DNA of 64,000 bases from Escherichia coli (GTDB lineage: Bacteria > Pseudomonadota > Gammaproteobacteria > Enterobacterales > Enterobacteriaceae): positions 3,224,001-3,288,000 of the forward strand of contig CP089930.1 in assembly GCA_021307345.1 (NCBI GenBank), written 5' to 3'. Every line of letters begins with the position of its first letter. Positions within the stretch are counted from its first letter, which is position 1. The notes under the pieces are model-generated. The model ran no database searches. It was not told where the DNA came from and saw only the letters and a program-made list of their open reading frames with translations. This document shows, piece after piece, positions 1 through 9,650 of the stretch. The position numbers and the translations under genes are program-made.

Positions 1-52
1 GGCGAGCCTTTTTAATGGTGTCACAATTTTTAATGCCGTAAAGTGTAACCAT
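1..52 (-). CDS. yffB: YffB, ArsC/Spx-like thioredoxin-fold protein (5' end only)
   Basis: Only the first 17 codons lie in the window; the gene runs off the left edge. The minus strand reads MVTLYGIKNCDTIKKAR from an ATG at 52. This matches the start of E. coli YffB, an ArsC/Spx-family thioredoxin-fold protein of unknown physiological role. The cysteine in the KNC motif is where arsenate-reductase relatives carry their active-site Cys. In E. coli this gene lies next to ypfM, as here. The call rests on a short N-terminus plus synteny. Confidence 0.85.
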   Translation of the reverse strand, partial: MVTLYGIKNCDTIKKAR

Positions 53-430
53 AATGAATCCTTTTTCGATTTATAAGAATAAATACTCATTTAACGGTCA
101 ATACATTTCCCCGACAAATGAATACCAGGGAATATAACATTATTAAGGTGTTTCACTTAACAATTATTAAATAATTGTGAGCATTTTGAATGTAATTATT
201 AAGAATATTCCCCTAGGTATCTGTATGTATTTCAAACAGAATTAAGCAAGTATTAGAATCCGTATGAATCTGTTGAAATGTTGCTTTGCATCACATAAAA
301 ATCCCTGTCTCAGGGCCATAGTATTTACATAGGTTTTGCCCCGGAGGTAGTAATCACTGCAATCGAATAAATTAGCTTCACCACGGTATATTGTTTCCGT
401 AGAATACCCATAATTATAAGAGAGGTTGTT
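53..430. other. Intergenic region, divergent yffB and ypfM
   Basis: This 378-base AT-rich gap separates the divergent starts of yffB and ypfM. I see no ORF with a convincing ribosome site. It must hold both promoters. A small CCCTG/CAGGG hairpin lies near 303-315. ypfM therefore has room for a long untranslated leader. No known small RNA is recognised here. Confidence 0.5.
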
Positions 431-490
431 ATGATTGAACGTGAACTGGGGAACTGGAAAGACTTTATCGAAGTTATGCTTCGCAAGTAA
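431..490 (+). CDS. ypfM: YpfM, 19-residue small protein
   Basis: The reading frame encodes MIERELGNWKDFIEVMLRK and a TAA stop, identical as far as I recall to the 19-aa E. coli small protein YpfM. Its function is unknown. It is charged and amphipathic with no membrane segment or signal. A purine-rich stretch (AGAGG) precedes the ATG by five bases. It lies between yffB and acrD as in E. coli. Two hairpins follow it (514-538 and 551-583). Identification rests on the sequence match and synteny. Confidence 0.9.
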   Translation: MIERELGNWKDFIEVMLRK

Positions 491-513
491 TTACCAGGAC
501 AGAAGGTAAAATG

Positions 514-538
514 AAAGAACCTGATGAACAGGTTCTTT
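514..538 (+). other. Perfect 10-bp stem hairpin downstream of ypfM
   Basis: AAAGAACCTG and CAGGTTCTTT form a perfect inverted repeat around a 5-base loop, 23 bases after the ypfM stop. No T-run follows directly, so it is probably not a terminator by itself. It may protect the transcript end in front of the stronger terminator at 551-583. Confidence 0.5.
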
Positions 539-550
539 ATCAGAAAGTTG

Positions 551-583
551 AAAAAGGCGACACGTTGGCATGTCGCCTTTTTT
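551..583. terminator. Bidirectional terminator between ypfM and acrD
   Basis: AAAAAGGCGACA pairs with TGTCGCCTTTTTT across a short loop. The A-run and the T-run make it competent on both strands. It lies just after ypfM (plus) and just after the acrD stop at 589 (minus), which suits a shared terminator for the convergent genes. Confidence 0.85.
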
Positions 584-588
584 ATTGC

Positions 589-3500
589 TTATTCCGGGCG
601 TGGCTTCAGAGGGAAACGACGGCGTACCAGCACAAAGAACAGCGGCACGAAGTAAATCGCCAGAATGGTGGCGGAGATCATTCCCCCCATTACGCCAGTA
701 CCCACCGCATGTTGACCACCGGAACCGGCACCGCTGCTGATTGCCATCGGCAGTACGCCGAAGATAAACGCCAGCGAGGTCATCAGTATCGGGCGTAAAC
801 GCTGGCGGCAGGCATAAAGCGTCGCTTCAAACAGGTCGTGACCTTTTTGGTTCATCTCGTTAGCGAACTCGACAATGAGGATGGCGTTTTTCGCCGATAA
901 ACCAATGACCGTTAATAAACCCACCTGGAAGTAAACGTCGTTTTCCAGCCCGCGCATCCAGGTTGCCAGCAGCGCGCCGATAACTCCCAGCGGTACAACC
1001 AGCATTACCGAGAACGGTACTGACCAACTTTCATAAAGTGCAGCCAGACACAGGAATACCACCAGCAATGAAATGGCATACAGCGCCGGAGCTTGCGCAC
1101 CGGAAAGTCGTTCCTGGTACGACATCGCCGTCCACTCCAGTCCAAAGCCGTTCGGCAACTGCTTCACTAACGATTCCATAATATCCATCGCTGTACCCGT
1201 ACTGACGCCCGGTGCGGCTTCCCCGACAATCTCTACCGCAGAATAGCCGTTATAGCGTTCCAGACGCGGCGAACCTGTCTCCCAGCGAGAGGTCGCGAAG
1301 GCAGAGAAGGGCACCATCCCACCGTCTTTGTTACGCACATACCACAGGTTGATATCATCCGGCAGCATCCGATACGGCGCGGCGGCCTGCACATAGACTT
1401 TCTTCACGCGACCGCGATCCATAAAGTCATTTACATAGCTTGAACCCCACGCGGTTTGCAGCGTGTCGTTAATATCGTCAATGGCAACGCCCAGCGCCTG
1501 AGCTTTACGTTGGTCGATATCAATCTGCAACTGCGGACTGTCATCAAGACCGTTATGGCGCACGCGGGTTAATTCCGGATTTTCCGCTGCCAGCGCCAGC
1601 AACTGGTTACGTGCAGCCATCAGCGCATCGTGACCCGCTCCGGCGTGATCCTGCAACTCCATATCAAAACCCGCAGAACTGCCAAGACCGCTAATTGCCG
1701 GCGGGCTGCTGGCGATAACGCGGGCTTCTTTAATCTTATTAAATTCTTTCGTTGCACGTTCGATAATGGCAAACGAAGTGCCGGTCTTACTGTCGCGCTC
1801 ACTCCAGTCTTTCAGGCGGATAAACATACGCGCCACGTTTTGCCCGTTGCCGCCAGGGCCTGAACCGACCGTGGCAAATACCGACGTGATATTGTCTTTC
1901 TCATGAGTGAAGTAATACTTCTCGATCTGTTCCACCACTTTCAGCGTCTGTTGCTGGGTCGAACCGCTGGGTAGCTGCACCGACGTGGTGAACATGCCAC
2001 GGTCTTCCAGTGGCAGGAATGACGTCGGCAGACGCAGGAACAGAAACACCATACCGCCTAACAGCAGGACGTAAATCAAAATCCAGCGCAGGCTGCGGTG
2101 GAGAATTTTCGCCACCCCTTTCTCGTAGCGTTCGGCGTTACGGTTGAACATCTGGTTAAACCAGGCAAAAAAGCCTTTCTGCCCGTGATGCTCACCTTTT
2201 TTCAGTGGCTTAAGTAGCGTGGCACACAGCGCCGGAGTGAGGATCATCGCCACCAGCACCGACAGCACCATCGCCGCAACAATGGTAATAGAGAACTGGC
2301 GATAGATAGCTCCGGTCGTGCCGCCAAAGAAGGCCATTGGCACAAATACCGCCGACAGCACCATCGCAATCCCGACCAGTGCCCCCTGGATCTGCCCCAT
2401 CGATTTACGTGTAGCTTCGCGAGGAGTGAGTCCTTCCTCACTCATAATACGTTCGACGTTTTCCACTACCACGATGGCGTCATCCACCAGCAGACCGATC
2501 GCCAGCACCATCGCGAACATGGTTAAGGTGTTGACGCTGTAACCGAAGGCGTAAAGCACGGAGAAAGTGCCCATTAACACCACCGGCACGGCGATAGTTG
2601 GAATCAGCGTAGCGCGGAAGTTTTGCAGGAACAGATACATGACGAGGAAAACCAGCGCGATAGCCTCTAACAGGGTTTTCACCACGTCTTCAATGGAGGC
2701 TTTAACAAACGAGGTGGTTTCATATGCCACCTTATATTCCAGCCCGGGGGGGAAGTATTGCGCCAGTTCGTCGAGCCGGTTCAGTACCAGCTTCGCTGTG
2801 GCCATTTCGTTCGCGCCGGAAGCCAGTTTTACTCCCAGACCGGAGGCAGGCTTACCATTAAAGCGGCTAAGATAATCGTATTTCTCCGCCCCCATTTCGA
2901 CGGTGGCAACATCGCCCAGTTTCACTTCCGAACCATCCTGATTTACCCGCAAGGTGATATCGCGGAACTGTTCAGGCGTTTGCAACAGCGACTGGGCGTT
3001 AATGGTAGCGTTCAATGCTTGTTTATCTACAGAAGGTGTACCGCCAAGCTGTCCGACCGCAATCTGCGCGTTCTGTGACTCAATGGCGTCGGTTACATCT
3101 TTAGCCGTCATCTGGAAGCTGTTCAGTTTTGCCGGATCAAGCCAGATACGCATCGAGTACTGTGAACCATAGGCGTCGATATCACCAACGCCGTTAACGC
3201 GGCTTAACGGATCCTGAATATTACTGGCAACGTAATCGGCAATATCTTGTTTATCCATCGAACCATCGGTAGAGACGAAAGCAATGGTCAGGATGTTAGT
3301 ATCGCCGGTTTTACGTACTGTCACGCCCTGGTTTTGTACCGCCTGTGGGAGTTTACGCATGGCCGATTGCAGCTGGTTTTGCACCTGTTGCACCGCCTCG
3401 TCCGGGTCGGTTCCGGCTTTAAAACTTAAGGTGACAGATGCCTGACCGGTGCCACTGCTTTGTGACGACATATACATCAGGTTATCGAGGCCAGTCATAT

Positions 3501-3702
3501 TCTGCTCGATAACCTGGGTTACGGTGTTTTCCAGCGTCTGAGCCGAAGCGCCTGGATAGTTAGCGGTCACTCGCACGTTTGGCGGCGCGAGATCCGGGTA
3601 TTGTTCAACGGGCAATGAGAAAATCGCCAGGGTTCCTGTCAGACACAACAGGATTGCCAGTACCCAGGCAAAAATGGGGCGATCAATAAAGAAATTCGCC
3701 AT
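589..3702 (-). CDS. acrD: AcrD, RND-family multidrug efflux pump
   Basis: This 1037-aa inner-membrane RND transporter exports aminoglycosides, bile salts and novobiocin-type drugs with AcrA and TolC. The N-terminus ([17 protein letters not shown]) and full length match the AcrB/AcrD family, with 12 membrane helices and two large periplasmic loops. The proton-relay pair is visible as [13 protein letters not shown] near residue 407, and its lysine partner in [11 protein letters not shown] near 940. Hydrophilic-factor loops contain PSGSTQQQT and [13 protein letters not shown]. No acrA-like partner lies beside it, as usual for acrD. A BaeR-like box lies upstream. Orthology to AcrD rather than AcrB comes from recalled sequence and from the narQ-acrD-ypfM order. 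Confidence 0.97.
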   Translation of the reverse strand: MANFFIDRPIFAWVLAILLCLTGTLAIFSLPVEQYPDLAPPNVRVTANYPGASAQTLENTVTQVIEQNMTGLDNLMYMSSQSSGTGQASVTLSFKAGTDPDEAVQQVQNQLQSAMRKLPQAVQNQGVTVRKTGDTNILTIAFVSTDGSMDKQDIADYVASNIQDPLSRVNGVGDIDAYGSQYSMRIWLDPAKLNSFQMTAKDVTDAIESQNAQIAVGQLGGTPSVDKQALNATINAQSLLQTPEQFRDITLRVNQDGSEVKLGDVATVEMGAEKYDYLSRFNGKPASGLGVKLASGANEMATAKLVLNRLDELAQYFPPGLEYKVAYETTSFVKASIEDVVKTLLEAIALVFLVMYLFLQNFRATLIPTIAVPVVLMGTFSVLYAFGYSVNTLTMFAMVLAIGLLVDDAIVVVENVERIMSEEGLTPREATRKSMGQIQGALVGIAMVLSAVFVPMAFFGGTTGAIYRQFSITIVAAMVLSVLVAMILTPALCATLLKPLKKGEHHGQKGFFAWFNQMFNRNAERYEKGVAKILHRSLRWILIYVLLLGGMVFLFLRLPTSFLPLEDRGMFTTSVQLPSGSTQQQTLKVVEQIEKYYFTHEKDNITSVFATVGSGPGGNGQNVARMFIRLKDWSERDSKTGTSFAIIERATKEFNKIKEARVIASSPPAISGLGSSAGFDMELQDHAGAGHDALMAARNQLLALAAENPELTRVRHNGLDDSPQLQIDIDQRKAQALGVAIDDINDTLQTAWGSSYVNDFMDRGRVKKVYVQAAAPYRMLPDDINLWYVRNKDGGMVPFSAFATSRWETGSPRLERYNGYSAVEIVGEAAPGVSTGTAMDIMESLVKQLPNGFGLEWTAMSYQERLSGAQAPALYAISLLVVFLCLAALYESWSVPFSVMLVVPLGVIGALLATWMRGLENDVYFQVGLLTVIGLSAKNAILIVEFANEMNQKGHDLFEATLYACRQRLRPILMTSLAFIFGVLPMAISSGAGSGGQHAVGTGVMGGMISATILAIYFVPLFFVLVRRRFPLKPRPE

Positions 3703-3772
3703 TAAAAGAGGACCTCGTGTTTCTGCGTATCGTTGTAGGCTTGACTTGCTTCACTGTAGCGGCAAGGTACGA

Positions 3773-3790
3773 GCCAATCGTGGAGAAAAA
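3773..3790 (-). promoter_or_regulatory. BaeR-type box upstream of acrD
   Basis: On the minus strand the sequence TTTTTCTCCACGATTGGC lies about 70 bases before the acrD start. The published E. coli BaeR consensus, from memory, is TTTTTCTCCATDATTGGC, so there is one mismatch. Envelope-stress control of acrD by BaeSR is established in E. coli, which supports this assignment. Confidence 0.8.
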
Positions 3791-3865
3791 AAGGAGATAA
3801 TGTAAATTATCATGCCCTTTTATACTGAACCTTAAGTGCCCGTATTCTTTGGTCAACAAGAGGTA

Positions 3866-5566
3866 TTACATCAGTTGACTTTCCTCACCCGCCGCAGAGC
3901 GAAAGCTAATACTCACTAACGTGCCGCCGCCGGAAGGTTGCGAAAATGTCAGCGTTCCGCCCAGTCGTTCCGCGCGCTCGCGCATAATATTCAGACCATA
4001 ATGGCCTTCAGGTTCTTTCGGTTCACCGATGCCAATCCCGTTGTCACGGATATAGACCGTGTGGTTGCCGTCCGGTGCGGTGACGCAGCTAACAGCGATT
4101 TCGCTGGCGTTGGCGTGCTTCATCGCATTCAGCACCGCTTCACGAATAATTTGCAACAGATGCACCTGCATTTGCGCATCCAGCGCCAGGGTTGGCAAGC
4201 GGCAGTCGAGGGTCAGTTTGGCGCTGGTTTGATTTTGTAATGTATCCAGCATTTCCCGCAGCGCGGAAGGGAGATCCGCCTGCTGCAGCGTGAGGCGGAA
4301 AGTGGTCAGCAGCTCGCGTAACTGCCGATACGCATCATTCAATGCCTGGGAAAAATCGGCCATGATACTTTGTGCGGTGGCGTTATCTTCCGGTATCGAA
4401 CGCTTCAGTAATGTTAACTGGATACGCAAATAAGAAAGCACCTGAGCCAGCGAGTCGTGCAATTCGCGGGCGATGGTCGCGCGTTCCTCCATCAACAGCA
4501 ACTGCTGAAAATGCTTCTGTGCCTGGTTAAAGTACAAACCGCGCCCCAGCATCGATGAAACGCTATTAAGCAGCGGTTCGGAGGCCGACACGTTGCTGTT
4601 TTGCCAGTGCAGCTCGCCGTAAACCGTCTCTTGCATGGTCACCGGTAAAATCTGCATCGGCAGTTGCGGGTTGGGCTTTCCTTCGCTAATCCGCCAGTTT
4701 TCACCGACATTTAACTCCAGATATTCAGCCGCTTCATTGTCGCGAACAATCTGCAAAATGTGGCGGAAACAATGCACATCAATCTGGCTGGTGTTCAGCG
4801 CCTGCGAACACTGATACAACACCTCCAGACGGCGCTTGGCCTCGTGGAGATCGCGGGTTTTTTCTTCTACTGACGCTTCCAGCGAACGGTACAATTTATG
4901 CAGTTCGCTCGACATCTGGTTAAAGGTTTTGGCCAGCAGTCCCAGCTCATTGGGCAGGCTGGTATCCAGCGGCGGTGAGTCGAACTGACCGTGTTCAATA
5001 CGCTGACTGGCGGTAACCAGTTGATTCAGTGGGGCAACGACCTGATGGCGTATGCGGCGCAGAGTAAAAAAGACCAGCGTGAAAATACCGATGCCGCCAG
5101 CCAGCGAAATCGCCACCACCAGCAGCATTTTGCGTTCAGCGTAGTGCTGTAAAGCCAGCACGAACAGGTCTATCTGATTGACATAATTATCGATATTGGC
5201 CTGATACCACGGCAAATCCCCCTTGCTGAGCCGATTATTCATCTCCAGCCAGTTGGCATTCAGATGCGCATAGCGGGTTTTTACTGCCTCTGGCACATAC
5301 CAGACGTTGAGATTGGTTAATACCGGTGAATGCAGTGCCTGCTGGAACAACTGGCGATGCGCATTGAGTTGTGGACTGCCACTTTGCAAGTCGTAGCCCA
5401 GGCGGTAACTCTGCATACGCAGCGATCCGGCAATATTGATCGCCTCAGCGTCGCGCAAGCTGCTCGCCAGAGTTAGCAGAGCGATACCCGTGGAAAGAAT
5501 CGACAGCAGCACAATGTAAAAAAAGGCCCTGGCCAGACTGGCCGAGACGGGTCGTTTAACAATCAC
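3866..5566 (-). CDS. narQ: NarQ, nitrate/nitrite sensor histidine kinase
   Basis: This membrane sensor responds to nitrate and nitrite and phosphorylates NarL and NarP. It has an N-terminal helix, a periplasmic domain with the ligand-binding P-box (AGSLRMQSYRLGYDL, residues about 46-60, with Arg50), a second helix near 146-168, a HAMP linker, a cysteine-containing central module, a HisKA_3 H-box (RELHDSLAQVLSYL, near 370) and an ATPase domain (DNGIGIG, GHYGLNIMRERAERLGG). I start it at the GTG at 5566 (566 aa, the E. coli length) because GGAG lies 8-9 bases upstream. A GTG at 5581 would add five residues but lacks a good ribosome site. No response-regulator gene is adjacent. Confidence 0.97.
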   Translation of the reverse strand: MIVKRPVSASLARAFFYIVLLSILSTGIALLTLASSLRDAEAINIAGSLRMQSYRLGYDLQSGSPQLNAHRQLFQQALHSPVLTNLNVWYVPEAVKTRYAHLNANWLEMNNRLSKGDLPWYQANIDNYVNQIDLFVLALQHYAERKMLLVVAISLAGGIGIFTLVFFTLRRIRHQVVAPLNQLVTASQRIEHGQFDSPPLDTSLPNELGLLAKTFNQMSSELHKLYRSLEASVEEKTRDLHEAKRRLEVLYQCSQALNTSQIDVHCFRHILQIVRDNEAAEYLELNVGENWRISEGKPNPQLPMQILPVTMQETVYGELHWQNSNVSASEPLLNSVSSMLGRGLYFNQAQKHFQQLLLMEERATIARELHDSLAQVLSYLRIQLTLLKRSIPEDNATAQSIMADFSQALNDAYRQLRELLTTFRLTLQQADLPSALREMLDTLQNQTSAKLTLDCRLPTLALDAQMQVHLLQIIREAVLNAMKHANASEIAVSCVTAPDGNHTVYIRDNGIGIGEPKEPEGHYGLNIMRERAERLGGTLTFSQPSGGGTLVSISFRSAAGEESQLM

Positions 5567-5771
5567 ACGCGTCTTCTCCACATAAAATCATTAATGTTCC
5601 AGGTTGTTGAAACGCAATTTAGTCAGTGATGGGATTATTTGATCTGCCACAGTTTATAGCGAAATAGTTACTTGTTCTGGGCACATGGACATTGCCGATT
5701 CCCCTGCAAGTCGGGTAATAACAACACTCATATAAAGAATAAGGTTTTTACAACCAAAAAAGAAGGTCGTT

Positions 5772-7751
5772 ATGAATCGTTTTATTATGGCCAACAGTCA
5801 GCAATGTCTGGGTTGTCATGCTTGTGAAATCGCCTGTGTCATGGCTCACAATGATGAGCAACATGTCCTGAGCCAACACCATTTTCATCCCCGAATTACG
5901 GTTATCAAACATCAGCAGCAACGTAGTGCAGTGACCTGTCACCATTGCGAAGATGCGCCCTGTGCCCGTAGCTGCCCCAATGGCGCAATCAGCCATGTTG
6001 ATGACAGCATTCAGGTCAATCAGCAAAAGTGTATTGGCTGTAAATCCTGTGTGGTGGCCTGTCCGTTTGGCACCATGCAGATTGTCCTGACACCCGTCAC
6101 AGCGGGTAAAGTGAAAGCCACGGCACATAAATGCGACCTGTGCGCAGGGCGAGAAAACGGCCCCGCCTGTGTCGAAAACTGCCCGGCGGATGCGCTGCAA
6201 CTGGTCACCGACGCCGCACTCTCCGGCATAGCGAAATCTCGCCGCTTGCGCACTGCACGTCAGGAACATCAACCGTGGCATTCCAGTACAGCGGCACAAG
6301 AAATGCCGGTAATGAGTAAAGTCGAGCAAATGCAGGCAACGCCCGCGCGCGGCGAGCCGGATAAACTGGCAATTGAAGCGCGCAAAACCGGCTTTGATGA
6401 AATTTATCTGCCATTCCGCACCGACCAGGCACAACGGGAAGCCTCGCGCTGCCTGAAGTGCGGCGAGCATAGCGTCTGTGAATGGACCTGTCCGCTGCAT
6501 AACCATATTCCGCAGTGGATTGAACTGGTGAAAGCCGGAAATATCGACGCCGCCGTCGAGCTTTCTCACCAGACCAACACCCTGCCAGAAATTACCGGAC
6601 GCGTCTGTCCGCAAGATCGCTTGTGTGAAGGCGCCTGCACCATTCGCGATGAGCACGGCGCGGTGACTATCGGCAACATTGAACGCTACATTTCAGATCA
6701 GGCGTTGGCGAAAGGTTGGCGTCCTGACTTAAGCCATGTCACCAAAGTGGACAAGCGAGTGGCGATTATCGGTGCGGGGCCTGCGGGGCTGGCCTGTGCG
6801 GACGTCCTGACCCGCAGCGGCGTGGAGGTGACGGTATACGATCGCCATCCAGAAATCGGTGGCTTGCTCACCTTTGGCATTCCTTCTTTCAAATTGGATA
6901 AATCGCTGATGGCGCGCCGTCGGGAAATCTTCAGCGCAATGGGGATTCACTTCAAACTCAATTGTGAAGTGGGTAAAGATGTCTCTTTGGATTCGCTGCT
7001 CGAACAATACGACGCAGTCTTCGTTGGCGTCGGCACTTACCGTTCCATGAAAGCGGGCTTACCCAATGAAGATGCGCCGGGCGTTTATGACGCTCTGCCG
7101 TTCCTTATTGCTAACACCAAACAGGTGATGGGGCTTGAAGAGCTACCGGAAGAGCCGTTTATCAATACAGCCGGGCTAAATGTCGTTGTACTGGGCGGCG
7201 GCGACACCGCGATGGACTGTGTGCGCACCGCGCTGCGCCACGGCGCAAGTAACGTCACCTGCGCCTATCGTCGTGATGAAGCTAACATGCCCGGTTCGAA
7301 AAAAGAGGTGAAGAACGCCCGCGAAGAGGGGGCTAACTTCGAATTTAACGTCCAGCCAGTGGCGCTTGAATTGAATGAGCAAGGTCACGTCTGCGGGATT
7401 CGTTTCCTGCGCACGCGTCTTGGCGAGCCGGATGCACAAGGGCGTCGGCGTCCGGTGCCGGTGGAAGGCAGTGAATTTGTCATGCCTGCCGACGCGGTGA
7501 TTATGGCGTTTGGTTTTAATCCGCATGATATGCCGTGGCTTCAGTCACACGGTGTAACGGTGGATAAATGGGGGCGCATCGTGGCTGATGTTGAAAGTCA
7601 GTACCGTTACCAGACGACGAACCCGAAAATCTTCGCCGGTGGCGATGCCGTGCGCGGTGCGGATCTCGTGGTGACTGCAATGGCGGAAGGGCGCCATGCG
7701 GCGCAGGGAATTATTGACTGGCTGGGGATAAAATCAGTCAAATCTCACTAA
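5772..7751 (+). CDS. aegA: AegA, ferredoxin/glutamate-synthase-small-subunit fusion oxidoreductase
   Basis: This 659-aa protein joins an N-terminal 4Fe-4S module ([11 protein letters not shown] near 12-22, [27 protein letters not shown]) to a module like the small subunit of glutamate synthase. That second module has a further Cys cluster ([14 protein letters not shown]), a Rossmann FAD motif ([10 protein letters not shown] near 336), a second dinucleotide motif (GGGDTAMDC) and a C-terminal FAD closure ([19 protein letters not shown]). It should pass electrons between ferredoxin-type centres and NAD(P)H. Work on E. coli relatives links it to anaerobic purine/urate breakdown; I cannot confirm that from sequence. 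It is divergent from narQ. A 302-aa ORF on its other strand (5748-6656) is a shadow. Confidence 0.95.
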   Translation: MNRFIMANSQQCLGCHACEIACVMAHNDEQHVLSQHHFHPRITVIKHQQQRSAVTCHHCEDAPCARSCPNGAISHVDDSIQVNQQKCIGCKSCVVACPFGTMQIVLTPVTAGKVKATAHKCDLCAGRENGPACVENCPADALQLVTDAALSGIAKSRRLRTARQEHQPWHSSTAAQEMPVMSKVEQMQATPARGEPDKLAIEARKTGFDEIYLPFRTDQAQREASRCLKCGEHSVCEWTCPLHNHIPQWIELVKAGNIDAAVELSHQTNTLPEITGRVCPQDRLCEGACTIRDEHGAVTIGNIERYISDQALAKGWRPDLSHVTKVDKRVAIIGAGPAGLACADVLTRSGVEVTVYDRHPEIGGLLTFGIPSFKLDKSLMARRREIFSAMGIHFKLNCEVGKDVSLDSLLEQYDAVFVGVGTYRSMKAGLPNEDAPGVYDALPFLIANTKQVMGLEELPEEPFINTAGLNVVVLGGGDTAMDCVRTALRHGASNVTCAYRRDEANMPGSKKEVKNAREEGANFEFNVQPVALELNEQGHVCGIRFLRTRLGEPDAQGRRRPVPVEGSEFVMPADAVIMAFGFNPHDMPWLQSHGVTVDKWGRIVADVESQYRYQTTNPKIFAGGDAVRGADLVVTAMAEGRHAAQGIIDWLGIKSVKSH

Positions 7752-7818
7752 TTCCATCCGCAGACAAACCCGACTTCACAGCGTAAGATACTTGTTCATT
7801 TCGCGCTGTGGAGTCGGT

Positions 7819-8394
7819 ATGACGCAACAAATCACCCTCATCAAAGACCAAATTCTCTCCGATAACTATTTCACCCTGCACAACATTACTTACGATCTCA
7901 CCCGCAAAGATGGCGAAGTTATCCGCCATAAACGTGAAGTTTACGATCGCGGCAATGGCGCGACGATCCTCCTGTACAACGCGAAGAAAAAGACCGTAGT
8001 TCTGATTCGTCAGTTCCGCGTCGCGACCTGGGTTAATGGCAATGAAAGCGGGCAGTTGATTGAAACCTGTGCCGGGCTGCTGGACAACGACGAACCCGAA
8101 GTGTGCATTCGCAAAGAAGCGATTGAAGAGACGGGTTATGAGGTTGGCGAAGTACGCAAATTATTTGAACTGTATATGTCGCCTGGCGGTGTGACCGAGC
8201 TAATCCACTTTTTTATCGCCGAATACAGTGACAGTCAGCGTGCTAACGCGGGGGGCGGCGTCGAAGATGAAGATATTGAAGTGCTTGAGCTGCCGTTCAG
8301 CCAGGCGCTTGAGATGATTAATACCGGCGAGATACGTGACGGTAAGACGGTGTTATTGCTTAACTATTTACAAACGTCACATTTAATGGACTGA
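7819..8394 (+). CDS. nudK: NudK, GDP-mannose Nudix hydrolase
   Basis: This is a 191-aa Nudix enzyme that, in E. coli, cleaves GDP-mannose to GMP and mannose-1-phosphate. The Nudix box is [20 protein letters not shown] (about residues 85-104), with Lys where the consensus has Arg and the EE pair that binds the divalent metal. I use the ATG at 7819 because GGAG lies 6-9 bases before it and it gives the usual length; nine more in-frame codons upstream are unlikely to be used. It follows aegA by 67 bases on the same strand. Confidence 0.95.
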   Translation: MTQQITLIKDQILSDNYFTLHNITYDLTRKDGEVIRHKREVYDRGNGATILLYNAKKKTVVLIRQFRVATWVNGNESGQLIETCAGLLDNDEPEVCIRKEAIEETGYEVGEVRKLFELYMSPGGVTELIHFFIAEYSDSQRANAGGGVEDEDIEVLELPFSQALEMINTGEIRDGKTVLLLNYLQTSHLMD

Positions 8395-8426
8395 AAAATA
8401 ACAATAATATTTCGTTGTTTATTATT

Positions 8427-8454
8427 GGCTCAATCCGATAAATCCGATTGAGCC
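8427..8454. other. Hairpin between nudK and ypfG
   Basis: GGCTCAAT and ATTGAGCC form an inverted repeat about 33 bases after the nudK stop. It has no T-run on the plus strand, so it is a weak terminator candidate or an mRNA end-protecting stem. Confidence 0.4.
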
Positions 8455-8519
8455 GCGCTACCTGCGCAACGAAGATACGACTTGTGCTGTTTGTTTGAAC
8501 TTCTGGGGTCGTACCGTCC

Positions 8520-9563
8520 ATGCGCTATCGCATTTTCCTTCTCTTTTTTTTCGCTTTGTTGCCGGCGTCTTTCGCGTGGGCAGCACCAGCGCAGCGGACG
8601 TTTTCTGACTGGCAGGTCACCTGTAACAACCAAAATTTCTGCGTAGCGCGCAACACTGGCAATCATAATGGACTGGTGATGACTCTCAGTCGCAGTGCCG
8701 GGGCGCATACCGATGCCGTTTTACGTATTGAGCGCGGCGGGTTGAAGTCGCCGGATGCGTCGGAAGAGGCGATAGCGCCACGACTGCTGTTAGATGGTGA
8801 GCCGCTGGCGTTAAGTGGTGACAAGTGGCGGATTTCACCATGGTTATTAGTAACCGATGATACGGCAACCATCACCGCGTTTTTGCAAATGATTCAGGAA
8901 GGGAAGGCAATTACCTTACGCGACGGCGATCAGACCATTTCTCTTAATGGATTAAAAGCGGCGTTGTTGTTTATTGATGCCCAGCAAAAGCGCGTTGGCA
9001 GTGAAACTGCGTGGATCAAGAAAGGAGACGAGCCGCCACTCAGCGTACCGCCCGCGCCTGCGCTGAAAGAGGTCGTGGTGGTTAACCCAACGCCGACGCC
9101 ACTCTCACTCGAAGAGCGTAATGATTTGCTGGATTACGGTAACTGGCGGATGAATGGCCTGCGTTGTTCGCTTGATCCGTTGCGTCGAGAGGTGAATGTC
9201 ACTGCGCTAACCGATGATAAAGCGCTGATGATGATTAGCTGTGAGGCGGGCGCCTATAACACCATTGATCTGGCGTGGATAGTGTCGCGTAAAAAGCCGC
9301 TGGCCTCGCGTCCGGTACGGTTGCGTTTGCCGTTCAATAACGGTCAGGAGACGAATGAACTGGAACTGATGAACGCGACATTTGATGAAAAATCGCGTGA
9401 ACTGGTGACGTTAGCGAAAGGCCGTGGATTAAGCGATTGTGGTATCCAGACGCGCTGGCGTTTTGACGGCCAGCGTTTTCGTCTGGTGCGTTACGCTGCC
9501 GAACCCACCTGCGATAACTGGCATGGGCCAGACGCCTGGCCCACGTTGTGGATCACCCGTTAA
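8520..9563 (+). CDS. ypfG: YpfG, exported DUF1176 protein
   Basis: This 347-aa protein has a clear Sec signal peptide (MRYRIFLLFFFALLPASFAWA, cut near residue 21-22), so it should be periplasmic. The mature part belongs, from recalled sequence, to the DUF1176 family of unknown function. It has several paired cysteines (for example CNNQNFC) that could form disulfides. No catalytic motif is evident. It is the last gene before the REP element at 9581 and converges on tktB. Confidence 0.9.
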   Translation: MRYRIFLLFFFALLPASFAWAAPAQRTFSDWQVTCNNQNFCVARNTGNHNGLVMTLSRSAGAHTDAVLRIERGGLKSPDASEEAIAPRLLLDGEPLALSGDKWRISPWLLVTDDTATITAFLQMIQEGKAITLRDGDQTISLNGLKAALLFIDAQQKRVGSETAWIKKGDEPPLSVPPAPALKEVVVVNPTPTPLSLEERNDLLDYGNWRMNGLRCSLDPLRREVNVTALTDDKALMMISCEAGAYNTIDLAWIVSRKKPLASRPVRLRLPFNNGQETNELELMNATFDEKSRELVTLAKGRGLSDCGIQTRWRFDGQRFRLVRYAAEPTCDNWHGPDAWPTLWITR

Positions 9564-9580
9564 ACAAAATGGCGGGAACA

Positions 9581-9650
9581 TGTAGGCCGGATAAGACGCT
9601 GTAGGCCGGATAAGACGCGTCAGCGTCGCATCCGGCAATCAGCATCCGGC
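9581..9650. repeat. REP/BIME element between ypfG and tktB
   Basis: Two copies of GTAGGCCGGATAAGACGC are followed by the inverted complement GCGTCGCATCCGGC, which is the standard enteric REP signature. It fills the space between the convergent genes ypfG and tktB. The tktB stop codon (9639-9641) lies inside it. Confidence 0.9.

Noticed and set aside
5748-6656. 302-codon antisense frame over aegA
   Set aside because: Mirror frame of conserved cysteine-rich coding sequence with no start context; no recognisable domain.
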